Assembly: GCF_028550435.1 (NCBI RefSeq)
Contig: NZ_JAQQKV010000003.1
Location: 124,001-188,000 of the forward strand
Reading direction: 5' to 3'
Origin: Asticcacaulis machinosus
GTDB taxonomy: Bacteria; Pseudomonadota; Alphaproteobacteria; Caulobacterales; Caulobacteraceae
Length of the DNA stretch: 64,000 nucleotides
The notes below the pieces were generated by a model, which had not been told where the DNA came from, made no database searches, and saw only the letters and a list, made by a program, of their open reading frames with translations. Positions 32,145-41,263 of this stretch are shown here, in pieces. The position numbers and the translations under genes are program-made. Every line of letters begins with the position of its first letter. Position 1 is the stretch's first letter.

Positions 32145-32762
32145 ATGTTGTCAGCGCAATTTCAAGGGCCTCAGACCCTAGACTTGTTTGATCCTCCGGC
32201 TCTGAGTGGGTTGGTTTATCGTGAAAACTATGTCGATGAGGTGTTTGAGGCGGCTCTGGTGGCCGATATCGACGCTCGTCCGTGGTCACTGGAACTGGGG
32301 CGACGGCGACAGTGGTATGGCGGCGACTATGACGATACTGAACTGGGGCTGGCGCAACAATACCGGGCCTCTGCGCCGCCGGATCGGTTTGGTGAGGTGG
32401 CGGAACGGTTACGTGCGGATGGCATATTGTTGTCTGTGGCGACGCGGTTCGGCGTCAATGAATATCTGCCGGGGCAGGGGATTGGTGCGCACATGGACCG
32501 TGACAATGAGGTGGTTAAATCCGTAGCGATTTTAAGCCTCGGTTCAGGCATCATGATGGACTTTGTTCGCCCCGCCGATAAGGCCCGTCAGGATGTGAGA
32601 TCTTATTATCTGCACCGGCGCAGTCTGCTGCTGATCGCGGGCGAGGCGCGCTATCAGTGGATGCACGGCATTGCGCCGCGCCGGTCCGATAAAATCTGTG
32701 GCCTGATCCGGCCGCGCGGGCGCCGGCTGTCGATTATGTTCCGGTGTCGGCCAGAAACCTAG
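32145..32762 (+). CDS. AlkB-like Fe(II)/2-oxoglutarate dioxygenase
   Basis: 205-aa oxygenase of the AlkB class that removes alkyl groups from nucleic acid bases, using Fe2+, O2 and 2-oxoglutarate. The iron triad is H116 and D118 (GAHMDRD) plus H174 (YQWMHGI). The 2-oxoglutarate-binding arginines sit in RRLSIMFR (193-200), the RxxxxxR motif. VNEYLPGQGIG (104-114) precedes the triad, as in the family. The start follows from the promoter: the ATG at 32145 is at the expected transcription start, and upstream in-frame codons run back into the terminator. It ends 4 nt inside the convergent osmC-like gene (overlapping stops). Could act on DNA or RNA. Confidence 0.9.
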   Translation: MLSAQFQGPQTLDLFDPPALSGLVYRENYVDEVFEAALVADIDARPWSLELGRRRQWYGGDYDDTELGLAQQYRASAPPDRFGEVAERLRADGILLSVATRFGVNEYLPGQGIGAHMDRDNEVVKSVAILSLGSGIMMDFVRPADKARQDVRSYYLHRRSLLLIAGEARYQWMHGIAPRRSDKICGLIRPRGRRLSIMFRCRPET

Positions 32763-33148
32763 CTCAAAAAAGTCGTGGCGATATCCGCGCCTTCTTTCAG
32801 GGTGCGGGTGACCGGTGTGCGTTCAATCACTTCGGCCAGACGGGTGCGCTGATCGTCGCTCAGGTCACCGGTCAGGGTGACAGTGCGGGTGATCACCGAC
32901 CGGTCATCGGCCTTAGCATGATGCAGTTTGACATCGACCCCCGTCAGCGGCCAGCCTTTGCGATCAGCATACATCTTAAGGGTAATCGACGAACAGGCCC
33001 CCAGTGCTGACAACAGCAATTCATAAGGGGTAAAGCCTGCGCCCTTGCCTCCCAGCGATTCCGGCTCGTCGGCAATCAGCGCGCGCCCACCCGCCTCAAT
33101 ATCGGTTTTGAAGTTTTCGGTACCAATGTGGGCGTGGGCCTGAGCCAT
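32759..33148 (-). CDS. OsmC family peroxide-detoxifying protein
   Basis: 129-aa OsmC/Ohr-like protein that reduces organic hydroperoxides with a Cys pair. Here GKGAGFTPYELLLSALGACSSITLKMYADRKGW holds the GACSS cysteine (about 52). A second cysteine of the classic pair is not seen, so it belongs to the OsmC-like/YhfA branch whose activity is less certain. Small cytoplasmic protein. The stop codon overlaps that of the AlkB-like gene by 4 nt. Confidence 0.9.
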   Translation of the reverse strand: MAQAHAHIGTENFKTDIEAGGRALIADEPESLGGKGAGFTPYELLLSALGACSSITLKMYADRKGWPLTGVDVKLHHAKADDRSVITRTVTLTGDLSDDQRTRLAEVIERTPVTRTLKEGADIATTFLS

Positions 33149-33285
33149 GATCGAAGAGCCTTTAAAAGTTCAGCATGAAAGCGCACGGACCGGTGCTGAG
33201 AGTCACGGCCCCTCAGAATAATCGCCTTTATCAGGGATGCAACACTACGCTATGACTAATCGCTGCAAAAGAAAGGATTGCTGTC

Positions 33286-33957
33286 ATGGATATGGCTGCT
33301 GCAACCGCTCGTTTTAAGCTTTATCAGGACTGGTTAGCAGTACGCACCGACAAAGCTGCGCCGGTTATTGACGGTATGGCCTATGCGCGGCCTTTGCGGC
33401 TTGATGCGGTCGGTATGGCCTCGGAGGGGTGGAGTGCGGACATGCCGCTCGATATCGGAGATGCCATCCGTATCGGCGGCTATGACGAAGACCGCGCCCT
33501 GTACGACAGCGAGGTGTTTGCGGCCCAAAGCCCCGATGATGAGCCGCGCACGGTACATCTGGCGCTCGATATCTGGGCCCCGGCGGGGACGAAGGTTCAT
33601 GCGCCGCTGCATGGCCGAATCCATAGTTTTCAGGATAATGATAACCTGAAAGACTATGGCCCGACGATCATCCTTGAGCACATGGTCACGCCTGACCTGG
33701 TGTTCTGGACGCTTTATGGTCACCTCAGCCGCGACAGCCTTGAAGACCTCTATGTCGGTAAAGATTTCGTCGCGGGGGACGTGATCGCAAGCCTTGGCGC
33801 CCCCCATGAAAACGGCGGCTGGACCCCGCATCTGCATGTTCAGGTCATCCTCGATATCGGTGATAAGATTGGTGATTTTCCGGGCGTGTTCCGTCGGCGT
33901 GACCGCGACTATGGTCGATTATTATGTCCTGACCCGCGCCCACTATTGGGGATATGA
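33286..33957 (+). CDS. M23 (lysostaphin-type) peptidase domain protein, cytoplasmic
   Basis: 223-aa protein whose C-terminal two thirds is an M23 fold: HLALDIWAPAGTKVHAPLHGRI (His/Asp metal ligands), VFWTLYGHLSR, VAGDVIASLGAPHENGGWTPHLHVQVI (H-x-H). Usually such domains cut peptidoglycan peptides, but no signal peptide or anchor exists. In other alphaproteobacteria the same domain is fused in front of a class III aminotransferase, so this could be a stand-alone relative of that module. SD AAAGGA sits 8 nt before the ATG. Confidence 0.8.
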   Translation: MDMAAATARFKLYQDWLAVRTDKAAPVIDGMAYARPLRLDAVGMASEGWSADMPLDIGDAIRIGGYDEDRALYDSEVFAAQSPDDEPRTVHLALDIWAPAGTKVHAPLHGRIHSFQDNDNLKDYGPTIILEHMVTPDLVFWTLYGHLSRDSLEDLYVGKDFVAGDVIASLGAPHENGGWTPHLHVQVILDIGDKIGDFPGVFRRRDRDYGRLLCPDPRPLLGI

Positions 33958-34070
33958 GCTTGATGATTTCCTTACTTCCGGAAATTTCAAACCGTATCGG
34001 ATTCCGTCCCGCGCAGGTGTAACCTTTGGGTAAGTCCACAACCCGCCAAGATGCGTAAGGAAACGACCCT

Positions 34071-34661
34071 ATGACCAAGACCGCTGTGATGACCGCCCCG
34101 AAAAAGACGCTGATGAGCCTGGTTATGGCGTTGTCGTTGACGACCGCCGTTGCCGCCCCGGCCCTGATCTCAGCCCCCGCCGAAGCCGCCACCAAAGGTG
34201 AGCTGACGGTTGAGGCCAATCAGGCCCTGAACAGCCTTTATGCCTCGAACCCCACCGCCAAGCTGATTGGCTCAAAAGCCAAGGCTGTGCTGATTTTCCC
34301 GAATATCGTCAAGGCCGGTCTGGTGTTTGGCGGGGCTTATGGCGAAGGCGTGCTGATGCACTCAGGTAAGGCCGATGCTTATTACAACTCGTTCTCCGGT
34401 TCCTGGGGGCTTCAGGCTGGCGCGCAGTCCTATGGCTATGCCGTGTTCCTGATGAACGATAAGGCCGTCAAATATATCCATGACACCCAAGGCTGGGAAA
34501 TCGGCGTCGGCCCTACGGTAGTGATCGTCGACGAAGGTGTCGCGAAAAACCTGTCGACCTCGACGCTTAAGGATGATGCCTATGCCTTCACCTTCAATCA
34601 GCAAGGTCTGATGGCTGGCGTGACCATCGACGGTACCAAGATCTCCAAGATCAAAGAATAG
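34071..34661 (+). CDS. SYLF (Ysc84-type) lipid-binding domain protein, exported
   Basis: 196-aa protein with a signal peptide (hydrophobic TLMSLVMALSLTTAVAAPA, cleavage near AEAA) and a full SYLF domain: AKAVLIFPNIVKAGLVFGGAYGEGVL (core), SFSGSWGLQAGAQSYGYAVFLMNDKAV, and AYAFTFNQQGLMAGVTIDGTKI. SYLF proteins bind phosphoinositide-like lipids in eukaryotes; bacterial copies are periplasmic and of unknown job. SD AAGGAA. A strong terminator follows. Confidence 0.9.
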   Translation: MTKTAVMTAPKKTLMSLVMALSLTTAVAAPALISAPAEAATKGELTVEANQALNSLYASNPTAKLIGSKAKAVLIFPNIVKAGLVFGGAYGEGVLMHSGKADAYYNSFSGSWGLQAGAQSYGYAVFLMNDKAVKYIHDTQGWEIGVGPTVVIVDEGVAKNLSTSTLKDDAYAFTFNQQGLMAGVTIDGTKISKIKE

Positions 34662-34693
34662 CTGTCTTCCCTGAGTAGCGTCCCCTTAAACTT

Positions 34694-34728
34694 AAAGCCC
34701 TCCGGATTATCTCCGGAGGGCTTTTTTT
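34694..34728 (+). terminator. Terminator after SYLF gene
   Basis: AAAGCCCTCCGGA/TCCGGAGGGCTTT perfect stem plus T run. Confidence 0.92.
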
Positions 34729-34748
34729 GACCGCAATGGAAGAGGCCG

Positions 34749-35267
34749 TTACTTGATCACCGCGCAAGCCACGCGGGCACCGGCTCCGCCGATCGGCTGG
34801 GTGGTGTGGTCATCGGCATTGGCGTGAATCACGACCGCAGCGCCATCGGCATCGAGCAGGGCCGGACGGCCAGTGGCCCCCGTGACCGACACGAGGGTCG
34901 AATAGATTTCGGCCGTGGCCTTACCGTCGCTATGCGCAAAGATATTGGGCAGGTCGCCGGAATCATTGGCTTCGGCATTCAGCAGGCCGTGGGTGACCTT
35001 GGGCAGGCCGTGTTCATGAACGTGGGCGCCGGCATTGGTGAATTTGTCATCGCCGCAGTCGCCTTTTTCATGGAAGTGGATGCCGTGCCAGCCCGGTGTC
35101 AGGCCCGCGACTTCGATTTTCAGCACCACGCCCTTGGGCGCGTCTGTGACGGTCACGGTGCCGGTAATGCCTGTGCCTTTGAACTCACCGGAATGGGTGG
35201 CCGCAAGAGCCGCCAGCGGGGCGGCGGTCAGGGCCACAGCAGCGGCGGCCAGCATGAATGTGCGCAT
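34749..35267 (-). CDS. sodC: Periplasmic Cu/Zn superoxide dismutase
   Basis: 172-aa enzyme that dismutates superoxide outside the cytoplasm. Signal peptide MRTFMLAAAAVALTAAPLAAL; then WHGIHFHEKGDCGDDKFTNAGAHVHEHG supplies the copper histidines and one of the disulfide cysteines, and GPLL-type loop residues follow (TGRPALLDADGAAVVIHANADDH). The last part, GGAGARVACAVIK, holds the second Cys and catalytic Arg. The ATG at 35267 has AAAGG upstream; a TTG at 35282 is rejected. A Fur-like box sits 43 nt before the start, so iron-dependent control is plausible. Confidence 0.95.
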   Translation of the reverse strand: MRTFMLAAAAVALTAAPLAALAATHSGEFKGTGITGTVTVTDAPKGVVLKIEVAGLTPGWHGIHFHEKGDCGDDKFTNAGAHVHEHGLPKVTHGLLNAEANDSGDLPNIFAHSDGKATAEIYSTLVSVTGATGRPALLDADGAAVVIHANADDHTTQPIGGAGARVACAVIK

Positions 35268-35309
35268 AATATTACCTTTCAAAGATTTGTGAGGTTAATC
35301 CTACTGATA

Positions 35310-35324
35310 TGAGAATTATTATCA
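35310..35324 (-). promoter_or_regulatory. Fur-like box upstream of sodC
   Basis: TGAGAATTATTATCA matches the 7-1-7 Fur consensus TGATAATNATTATCA at all but one specified base. Located 43 nt upstream of the sodC start. Confidence 0.5.
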
Positions 35325-35351
35325 AAATACAATAAGCGCGATCCGTAACAA

Positions 35352-35383
35352 AAAAAGGCCCGGCGGTGAGGGCGGGCCTTTTT
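35352..35383 (-). terminator. Bidirectional terminator between arabinosidase operon and sodC
   Basis: AAAAAGGCCCG/CGGGCCTTTTT stem with T-rich flanks on both strands. It ends the minus-strand arabinosidase operon before the sodC control region. Confidence 0.8.
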
Positions 35384-35388
35384 GCGTT

Positions 35389-35529
35389 TCTCCTCCCTAC
35401 AAAGTGGGGAGGTGGATTTCGACGCGTAGCGGCGGAAGACGGAGGGGTAAGGTTAGGGTGACAAGTACCCCTCCGTCTCGTAAACTCGACACCTCCCCAT
35501 CTTCGCCAGGAGGCTTGATAGGGAGGAGA
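35389..35529. repeat. REP-like element pair, head to head (copies 6 and 7)
   Basis: CTCCTCCCTACAAAGTGGGG..., GGTGG, CGCGTAGCGG and GACGGAGGGGTA on the left; TACCCCTCCGTCTCG..., GACACCTCCCC and a longer imperfect palindrome on the right. Same plan as 9793-9916, located right after the last arabinosidase gene. Confidence 0.8.
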
Positions 35530-35532
35530 GTT

Positions 35533-37110
35533 TTACTCCACCGCGACGACCACGACCGACTTGGCCGGAACATCGAGCGTCAATTTACCGCCGGAAATCT
35601 TGCCGCCCTTATAGGCGACCGGGAAGATGGCTTCCTTTTGACCGGGGACGTTGTGGGCATCAAGCTTTGCCGCCGTCAACACATCACCGGAGACCTTTTT
35701 GGCCTTGAGCGTGCCCAGATCGATATTGATCTTATAGCCCTTATCAGCGTCCATATTGGCGACACCGACATAGGTCTTGCCGTCCCTGGCCTTGGCGGCG
35801 GTGACGTTAAAGGCGGGGAAGGTCTGGTCCTTGCCGTCCTTGTCCTTACCGGCGCTAAGCGTAGGCGCCGTGACCTCAACCGGCAGCGGGATTGAATCCT
35901 GGAACGGCACGTACATCTTAAACGCGTAATAGGTCGGCGTCAGGGCCATCTTTTCCTTGTCGGTCAGGATCATGGCCTGAAGGACGTTGATGGTCTGGGC
36001 GATATTGGTCATCTTCACACGGTCGGTATAGTTGTGGAAGATGTTAAAGTTCGCCGCCGCCAGAACGCCGTCACGCAGGGTGTTCTGCTGGTATAGATGG
36101 CCGGGATTGGTGCCTTTTTCGACGTCGTACCAGGTGCCCCATTCATCAACATAAAGGGCGATGCGCTTTTTCGGGTCATGCTTATCCATGACGGCAATAT
36201 GCTTTTTCAGCAGGTCGTCCATGCGCATGGTCTGATAGAAGGTCGCATTCCATTCCGCCGTTGGGAAGGCGGTGGCTACCCCCTTGGTCGTCCAGTTGCC
36301 GGTAGGGATTGTGTAGTAATGCAGGCTGATTGCGTCCATGTGGCGGGCGGCATTTTTCATGACCACATCCGTCCAGTTGACATCGAACGAATTGGCCCCA
36401 GAGGCCACACGCACGCCGGGGTTATCCGTGCCCTTATGGTAAAACGACTCAAACCGGCGCAGTTCATTGGCGTAATATTCCGGTGTCATATTGCCACCGC
36501 AGCCCCAGCTTTCATTGCCGATGCCGATGAAGGGGACTTTGAACGGCTTATCGCGGCCATTGGCGCGACGTTCCTTAGCCAGAGTGTCATCGCCCGGCGA
36601 GGTCAGATATTCGATCCATTCGCGCATTTCGGTCGGGTTGGATGAGCCGACATTGACGGAAAAGTACGCTTCCGAGCCGACCTGCTCGACGAAATCCATG
36701 AATTCGTGGGTGCCGAACTGGTTATCTTCAGGCGTGCCGCCCCACCAGTTGTTCTTGCGCACCGGACGTTTGGCGCGCTCACCGATACCGTCGCGCCAGA
36801 TATATTCGTCGGCAAAACAACCGCCGGGCCAGCGCACGACCGGCATTTTGATGGCTTTCAGGGCGGCCACCACATCATTACGAATGCCGCGCGTATTGGG
36901 GATGGAGGAGTTCTCACCGACCCAGATACCGTCATAGACGCCAAGGCCGAGGTGCTCGGAAAACTGGCCGTAGACATAGCGCGAAATTTCAGGGCCGGGT
37001 TTATCGGCCTTAAGCGACGCCTCAATGGTGGTTGTCGTCTGGGCATTGGCCACCAGCGGCGCAAAGGCCACGGTGACGGTCAACGCCAGAGCGGTAAATG
37101 ATTTCAGCAT
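35533..37110 (-). CDS. Exported GH51 alpha-L-arabinofuranosidase (copy A)
   Basis: 525-aa retaining glycosidase releasing terminal arabinofuranose from arabinan or arabinoxylan. Signal peptide MLKSFTALALTVTVAFAPLV (cleavage at ANAQ). Catalytic barrel: YGQFSEHLGLGVYDGIWVG, MPVVRWPGGCFADEYIWRDGIG, the acid/base Glu in GIGNESWGCGG, and the nucleophile Glu in YVDEWGTWYD. A C-terminal beta-sandwich follows. The ATG at 37110 has GAGGA; an in-frame start at 37143 is rejected. Third gene of a GH127-GH51-GH51 operon and a tandem paralogue of copy B, of identical length. Confidence 0.95.
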   Translation of the reverse strand: MLKSFTALALTVTVAFAPLVANAQTTTTIEASLKADKPGPEISRYVYGQFSEHLGLGVYDGIWVGENSSIPNTRGIRNDVVAALKAIKMPVVRWPGGCFADEYIWRDGIGERAKRPVRKNNWWGGTPEDNQFGTHEFMDFVEQVGSEAYFSVNVGSSNPTEMREWIEYLTSPGDDTLAKERRANGRDKPFKVPFIGIGNESWGCGGNMTPEYYANELRRFESFYHKGTDNPGVRVASGANSFDVNWTDVVMKNAARHMDAISLHYYTIPTGNWTTKGVATAFPTAEWNATFYQTMRMDDLLKKHIAVMDKHDPKKRIALYVDEWGTWYDVEKGTNPGHLYQQNTLRDGVLAAANFNIFHNYTDRVKMTNIAQTINVLQAMILTDKEKMALTPTYYAFKMYVPFQDSIPLPVEVTAPTLSAGKDKDGKDQTFPAFNVTAAKARDGKTYVGVANMDADKGYKINIDLGTLKAKKVSGDVLTAAKLDAHNVPGQKEAIFPVAYKGGKISGGKLTLDVPAKSVVVVAVE

Positions 37111-37129
37111 GGGTATCCTCTGGTTATTG

Positions 37130-38707
37130 TTATTGAAGTTCAAAGACGCTTACGGATTTAGCCGGTAGATTTGCCGTCAGGGTGTCGCCCTTAAGCTTTA
37201 CGCCGGTTGCAGGCTTGGGTGTCACCGTATTCGGGGCGGTGAACGTATTATGGCTGTCGGTCGCTGGTGCGGTCAGGGTGCGGCCGGTGACGGTTTTGGC
37301 CTTAACGCCGGTAAGGATCAGATCAAGCGCGATGGCGCGGTTCGGATCGAGATTGGCGACAGAGACATGGATCTTACCCGCCTTGTCGCGGGAGGCGGAG
37401 ACGCTGATCATCGGCACCTCAGCCTCACCATAGCGATAAACCGGCGCGGTGTAATTGACCGGAATCCGGGTTGCGTCCTGATGAACCTTATACATCTCAA
37501 AGACATGATAGGTCGGGGTCAGGATCATTTTGTCCTTGTCGGTCAGGATCATGGCCTGCAGCACATTGATCATCTGGGCGATATTGGCCATTTTCACGCG
37601 CTCGGCATGATCATGGAAAATATTGAGCGTCACCGCCGCCACCAGCGCATCGCGCAGGGTGTTTTCCTGATAAAGCCCGCCGGGGCCGCCGTCATACCAT
37701 GTGCCCCATTCATCGACGATCAGGGCGACCTTCTTCTGCGGGTCGTATTTGTCCATGATGGCGCTGTTTTTGGTGATCAGCTCATCCATGAACAGAGCGC
37801 GCTTCATCGTCGAGATCCATTGATCTTCGCCGAACTGTGTCGCCACGCCCTTATTCTGCCAGGTGTTGCTCGGCAGGGTGTAGAAATGCAGCGACAGCCC
37901 GTCCATGATCGGCCGGTCGATATTGTACATCATCGGCGTCGCAGCCGGCCGCCACCATGCGGCCTCTTTCATCAGGGTCTCGGTCCACGCATAGTCATCC
38001 GTATCCGGCCCTACGGCAATCAGGAACGGGCGTTTGCCGGAGGATGACTTCACATAGGCGGCATATTTGCGGAACTCATAGGCATAGTCATCGGCACGCA
38101 TCTGGCCGCCGCAGCCCCAGGTTTCATTGCCGATGCCGACATAGGGAACGCTCCACGGCGTTTGCTGGCCGTTCCTGGCCCGTTCGGCCCCTGGTGGGGT
38201 TGTGGGCTCGGCGGTCATGTACTGCATCCAGCTCTGGGCATCCTTGACCGAGCCGGAGCCAACATTGACCGACACAAACGGTTGGGCGTCGATCTGGCTC
38301 AGAAAGTCCATGAACTCATGGGTGCCAAAGCTGTTGGGCTCGATCTGGCGGTTCCAGTTGGAATTGATCGTCGGCTTGCGTTCAGGGCCCACACCATCGC
38401 GCCAGTGGTAATCGTCGGCAAAGCAGCCGCCGGGCCAGCGCACGACCGGCACCTTGATGTGCTTTAAGGCGGCGACGACATCGTTTCTGATGCCGCGGGT
38501 ATTGGGGATGGGCGAATCTTTGCCCACCCAGATGCCCTCATACACGCCGCGCCCCAGATGCTCGACAAACTGGCCATAGATATTGCGGTTGATGACAGGG
38601 CCAGCCTTATCGGCCTTAAGCGTCGCCTCGACCTTAACGGTTTCGGCCATCACCGGTGTGGCCAGCAAAAGGGCGGCGGTAAGAACGGATTTAAGCACGG
38701 GCAGCAT
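37130..38707 (-). CDS. Exported GH51 alpha-L-arabinofuranosidase (copy B)
   Basis: 525-aa tandem paralogue of copy A with the same landmarks: YGQFVEHLGRGVYEGIWVG, VPVVRWPGGCFADDYHWRDGVG, GIGNETWGCGG (acid/base) and LIVDEWGTWYD (nucleophile). Signal peptide LKSVLTAALLLATPVMAE. It differs in the loop after the catalytic motif (TLMKEAAWWRPAATPMMYN), suggesting a different side-chain specificity. The start may be ATG 38707 or GTG 38698; both lie inside the end of the upstream GH127 gene, implying translational coupling. Confidence 0.95.
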   Translation of the reverse strand: MLPVLKSVLTAALLLATPVMAETVKVEATLKADKAGPVINRNIYGQFVEHLGRGVYEGIWVGKDSPIPNTRGIRNDVVAALKHIKVPVVRWPGGCFADDYHWRDGVGPERKPTINSNWNRQIEPNSFGTHEFMDFLSQIDAQPFVSVNVGSGSVKDAQSWMQYMTAEPTTPPGAERARNGQQTPWSVPYVGIGNETWGCGGQMRADDYAYEFRKYAAYVKSSSGKRPFLIAVGPDTDDYAWTETLMKEAAWWRPAATPMMYNIDRPIMDGLSLHFYTLPSNTWQNKGVATQFGEDQWISTMKRALFMDELITKNSAIMDKYDPQKKVALIVDEWGTWYDGGPGGLYQENTLRDALVAAVTLNIFHDHAERVKMANIAQMINVLQAMILTDKDKMILTPTYHVFEMYKVHQDATRIPVNYTAPVYRYGEAEVPMISVSASRDKAGKIHVSVANLDPNRAIALDLILTGVKAKTVTGRTLTAPATDSHNTFTAPNTVTPKPATGVKLKGDTLTANLPAKSVSVFELQ

Positions 38708-41036
38708 CCAGTTCAAATACGCGCACATCATAGACCGAGGTCCACTGATTGGCGTCGGCCTCGAACCGCACGGTGATCTTGGATTTACCGGCGATAAGGT
38801 CTGAGGGCAGGGGGTAGGTTTTGGTGTTCATGGTGGTGGTCGCATCCCCTTCCAGCCGTTCGCGCGCAAACGGTTTGCCGTCGATCAGAATCCGGAAATC
38901 CTTATTGCGATCGCGACCGGCATAAACGACCTGAAGCGCCAATGGGCCGGGCCTGACCGCCATTTCAAACTGGAAGTAACCGCGGTTCATCATCCGGCCA
39001 CGCAGGGCCAGATGGCTGATGACGCTGGTGTTGGGGGTGCCGTCGAAATTGTGATCCTTTTCCGGTTGTTGCTCACCCAGCCGGATGTGATCAACGGTGG
39101 CCGCCAGCAGGGCCGCGCGCGCCTTGGCATCGGCCTTGTAGCCCACTTCAACCGTCTGCCATTCGGCAGGTGAAAACCGGCGGAAATAGACGGCCGTGCG
39201 GTTATTATGTTGGGCGAAATAGGGACGCAGAGACAGGTCATCGGGGCGGCCATTAGCCAGCGTGTAAACATGATCGCCGGTCTGCTGTTTAAGCACGCCG
39301 TCCGCCGAATCCGCCACTATTGCCGGATCATACCCTTCCCAAGCCGCGCTCATCGGCCCCAGATCGGCAGCCAACACCAGAGGGCCGCTCAGGTACGCCA
39401 CCAGATTGGTATCGTCCGGCATGGCTTCGTGATAGGTCGTCATGGGCAGGGTGAGCGCGATCACATCGCCGGTTTTCAGGCCGGTCAGGGTGATATAGCC
39501 GTCCTTTGGCGCGGTGGTGATGGCCTTTCCGTTCAGGGTCAGGGACGTTGATTTCGCCCACACTGGCACGCGCAGGGTCAGTTCAGGCGCGCCTTTTTTT
39601 GGGGCCTCGGTCACGCGGATCGACACGGTGTCTTTCAGCGGGAAGGCCGTGTCCATATCGAGCCGGAACCCCTTTTCGGCCCAGTTCAGGCTGGAGGCGT
39701 AGTAGAGATTGATGGCGACGCGATTGCCTGATTTCCAGTATATGCTTTCGCCGTGCTTGGAATGGCTTTCCATGCCCGACCCGACGCAGCACCAGAAGTC
39801 GTTATCCGGCGTTGAATGCACCCGCCCGAACCCTGAGACCAGCGGCGAGAAATAGCTGAACATGCCCGTGGCTGGGTCCTGCTGCGACATGATGTGGTTG
39901 AGATGGGCGCGTTCATAAAAATCGAAATAGCGCGCATCGCCTGACCAGCCATAAAGGTGCCGGGTCAGGCGCAGCATATTGTAGGTGTTACAAGCCTCAC
40001 AGGTCTGCTGATCCAGACGGGTCGATAGCTGGCGCGGCATCCCGAAATGCTCGTGATCGGAATTGCCGCCGATGACGTAACTATGATCCTTGGTCACCGT
40101 TTCCCAGAAAAACAGCGCGGTTTTGGCATGATCCGCCCCTTGCGTCAGTTCATAGATGCGGGCCGCCCCGATCACCTTGGGGATCTGGGTGTTGGCGTGC
40201 TTGCCGTTCAGTTCGTCGCGCCCCTGCGCCAGCGGATCAAGAATTGCTTTGTGACACAGACGTTGTGACAAAGTCAGCCAGCGTTTGTCACCGGTGCGGG
40301 CATAAAGTTCGGCATAGGACTCATTGATGCCGCCATGTTCGGCGCGCAGGATCTGCTGCACCTGTTCGTCGCTTAGGCCCTCGATGATCTTACCGAAATA
40401 GTCACCCAGACCGATGGCGACCTTTAATGACGCTTCATCGTTGCAGTATTTATGGGCATCCAGCGCGCCTGCAATCACCTTATGATAGGTATAGACCGGC
40501 ACCCAGCCGCCGTTCAGATCAAACCCTGAGGTGCGGATATCGCCCTTGCGCAGTTCTTCATATACCACCTTGCCGTCGATGGTTTTTCCACCGCGATCAA
40601 CCGTCGTGCCGCCGGCATAGCCATCGCCCTGTTTGGCCTGAACGTCCGCCAACTCACGGGTGACGTAGAGCGCGCGCTCTTTGAAGCGGACATCACCGGT
40701 CTGGGCAAACATCAGGGCGCAACCGGACTGATAGTGACCGAGGCTATGGCCCGCAATGCCGCGCGCTTCCCAGCCGCCATAGAGCGCGCCCTTGGGCTCT
40801 AGGCCTGAGCCTTTGCGGAAATTATGCAGCAGACGATCGGGTTCCAGCGCCAGAAGATATTTTTGATTGGCCTCAATCGAAGTCAGGAAAATTGAGGGCT
40901 TAAGCCGCACCGCCTCCAGCGGAAAGGGGGCCCATGCGGCCTTTGAGACAGATGGCGTCTGCGCGCGCGCAACCGAAGCACTGCCCGCAAAAGCGGTCGC
41001 AGTAAACAGTGTCGCGCGTCGTGAAAACGTGAACAT
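38691..41036 (-). CDS. Exported GH127 beta-L-arabinofuranosidase
   Basis: 781-aa glycosidase (DUF1680) cleaving beta-linked arabinofuranose, as found on plant extensins and other arabinosides. Tat-type signal MFTFSRRATLFTATAFAGSA. Then GGWEARGIAGHSLGHYQSGCAL and the (alpha/alpha)6 barrel with YAGG. The Cys-dependent active site follows: QQTCEACNTYNMLRLTRHLY and FWCCVGSGMESHSKHGESIYW (zinc-binding and nucleophile cysteines). The long C-terminal sandwich region is typical. The ATG at 41036 follows AGGGATG; an ATG-like start at 41114 adds residues upstream of a perfect Tat signal and is rejected. First gene of the operon. Confidence 0.94.
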   Translation of the reverse strand: MFTFSRRATLFTATAFAGSASVARAQTPSVSKAAWAPFPLEAVRLKPSIFLTSIEANQKYLLALEPDRLLHNFRKGSGLEPKGALYGGWEARGIAGHSLGHYQSGCALMFAQTGDVRFKERALYVTRELADVQAKQGDGYAGGTTVDRGGKTIDGKVVYEELRKGDIRTSGFDLNGGWVPVYTYHKVIAGALDAHKYCNDEASLKVAIGLGDYFGKIIEGLSDEQVQQILRAEHGGINESYAELYARTGDKRWLTLSQRLCHKAILDPLAQGRDELNGKHANTQIPKVIGAARIYELTQGADHAKTALFFWETVTKDHSYVIGGNSDHEHFGMPRQLSTRLDQQTCEACNTYNMLRLTRHLYGWSGDARYFDFYERAHLNHIMSQQDPATGMFSYFSPLVSGFGRVHSTPDNDFWCCVGSGMESHSKHGESIYWKSGNRVAINLYYASSLNWAEKGFRLDMDTAFPLKDTVSIRVTEAPKKGAPELTLRVPVWAKSTSLTLNGKAITTAPKDGYITLTGLKTGDVIALTLPMTTYHEAMPDDTNLVAYLSGPLVLAADLGPMSAAWEGYDPAIVADSADGVLKQQTGDHVYTLANGRPDDLSLRPYFAQHNNRTAVYFRRFSPAEWQTVEVGYKADAKARAALLAATVDHIRLGEQQPEKDHNFDGTPNTSVISHLALRGRMMNRGYFQFEMAVRPGPLALQVVYAGRDRNKDFRILIDGKPFARERLEGDATTTMNTKTYPLPSDLIAGKSKITVRFEADANQWTSVYDVRVFELDAARA

Positions 41037-41263
41037 CTCATCATCCCTGGTGCTTAGTGTGCCTTTTGGCTTTGTATTTGTCCGACATAATTGCGGAAAA
41101 TTTCGTGCGGTCAACCCCTGACACAGGTTTCAAGGCAAAATTGGCGATAATTTGTATGACTAATTGTGGATTTGAGAATAATTCGCCAGACGGCACAAAG
41201 GGTTTGCACTTTCGGGCCTGAGGTCATAGGACAAATTCCGTATTTTTGCGGGAGTGCGCACCT

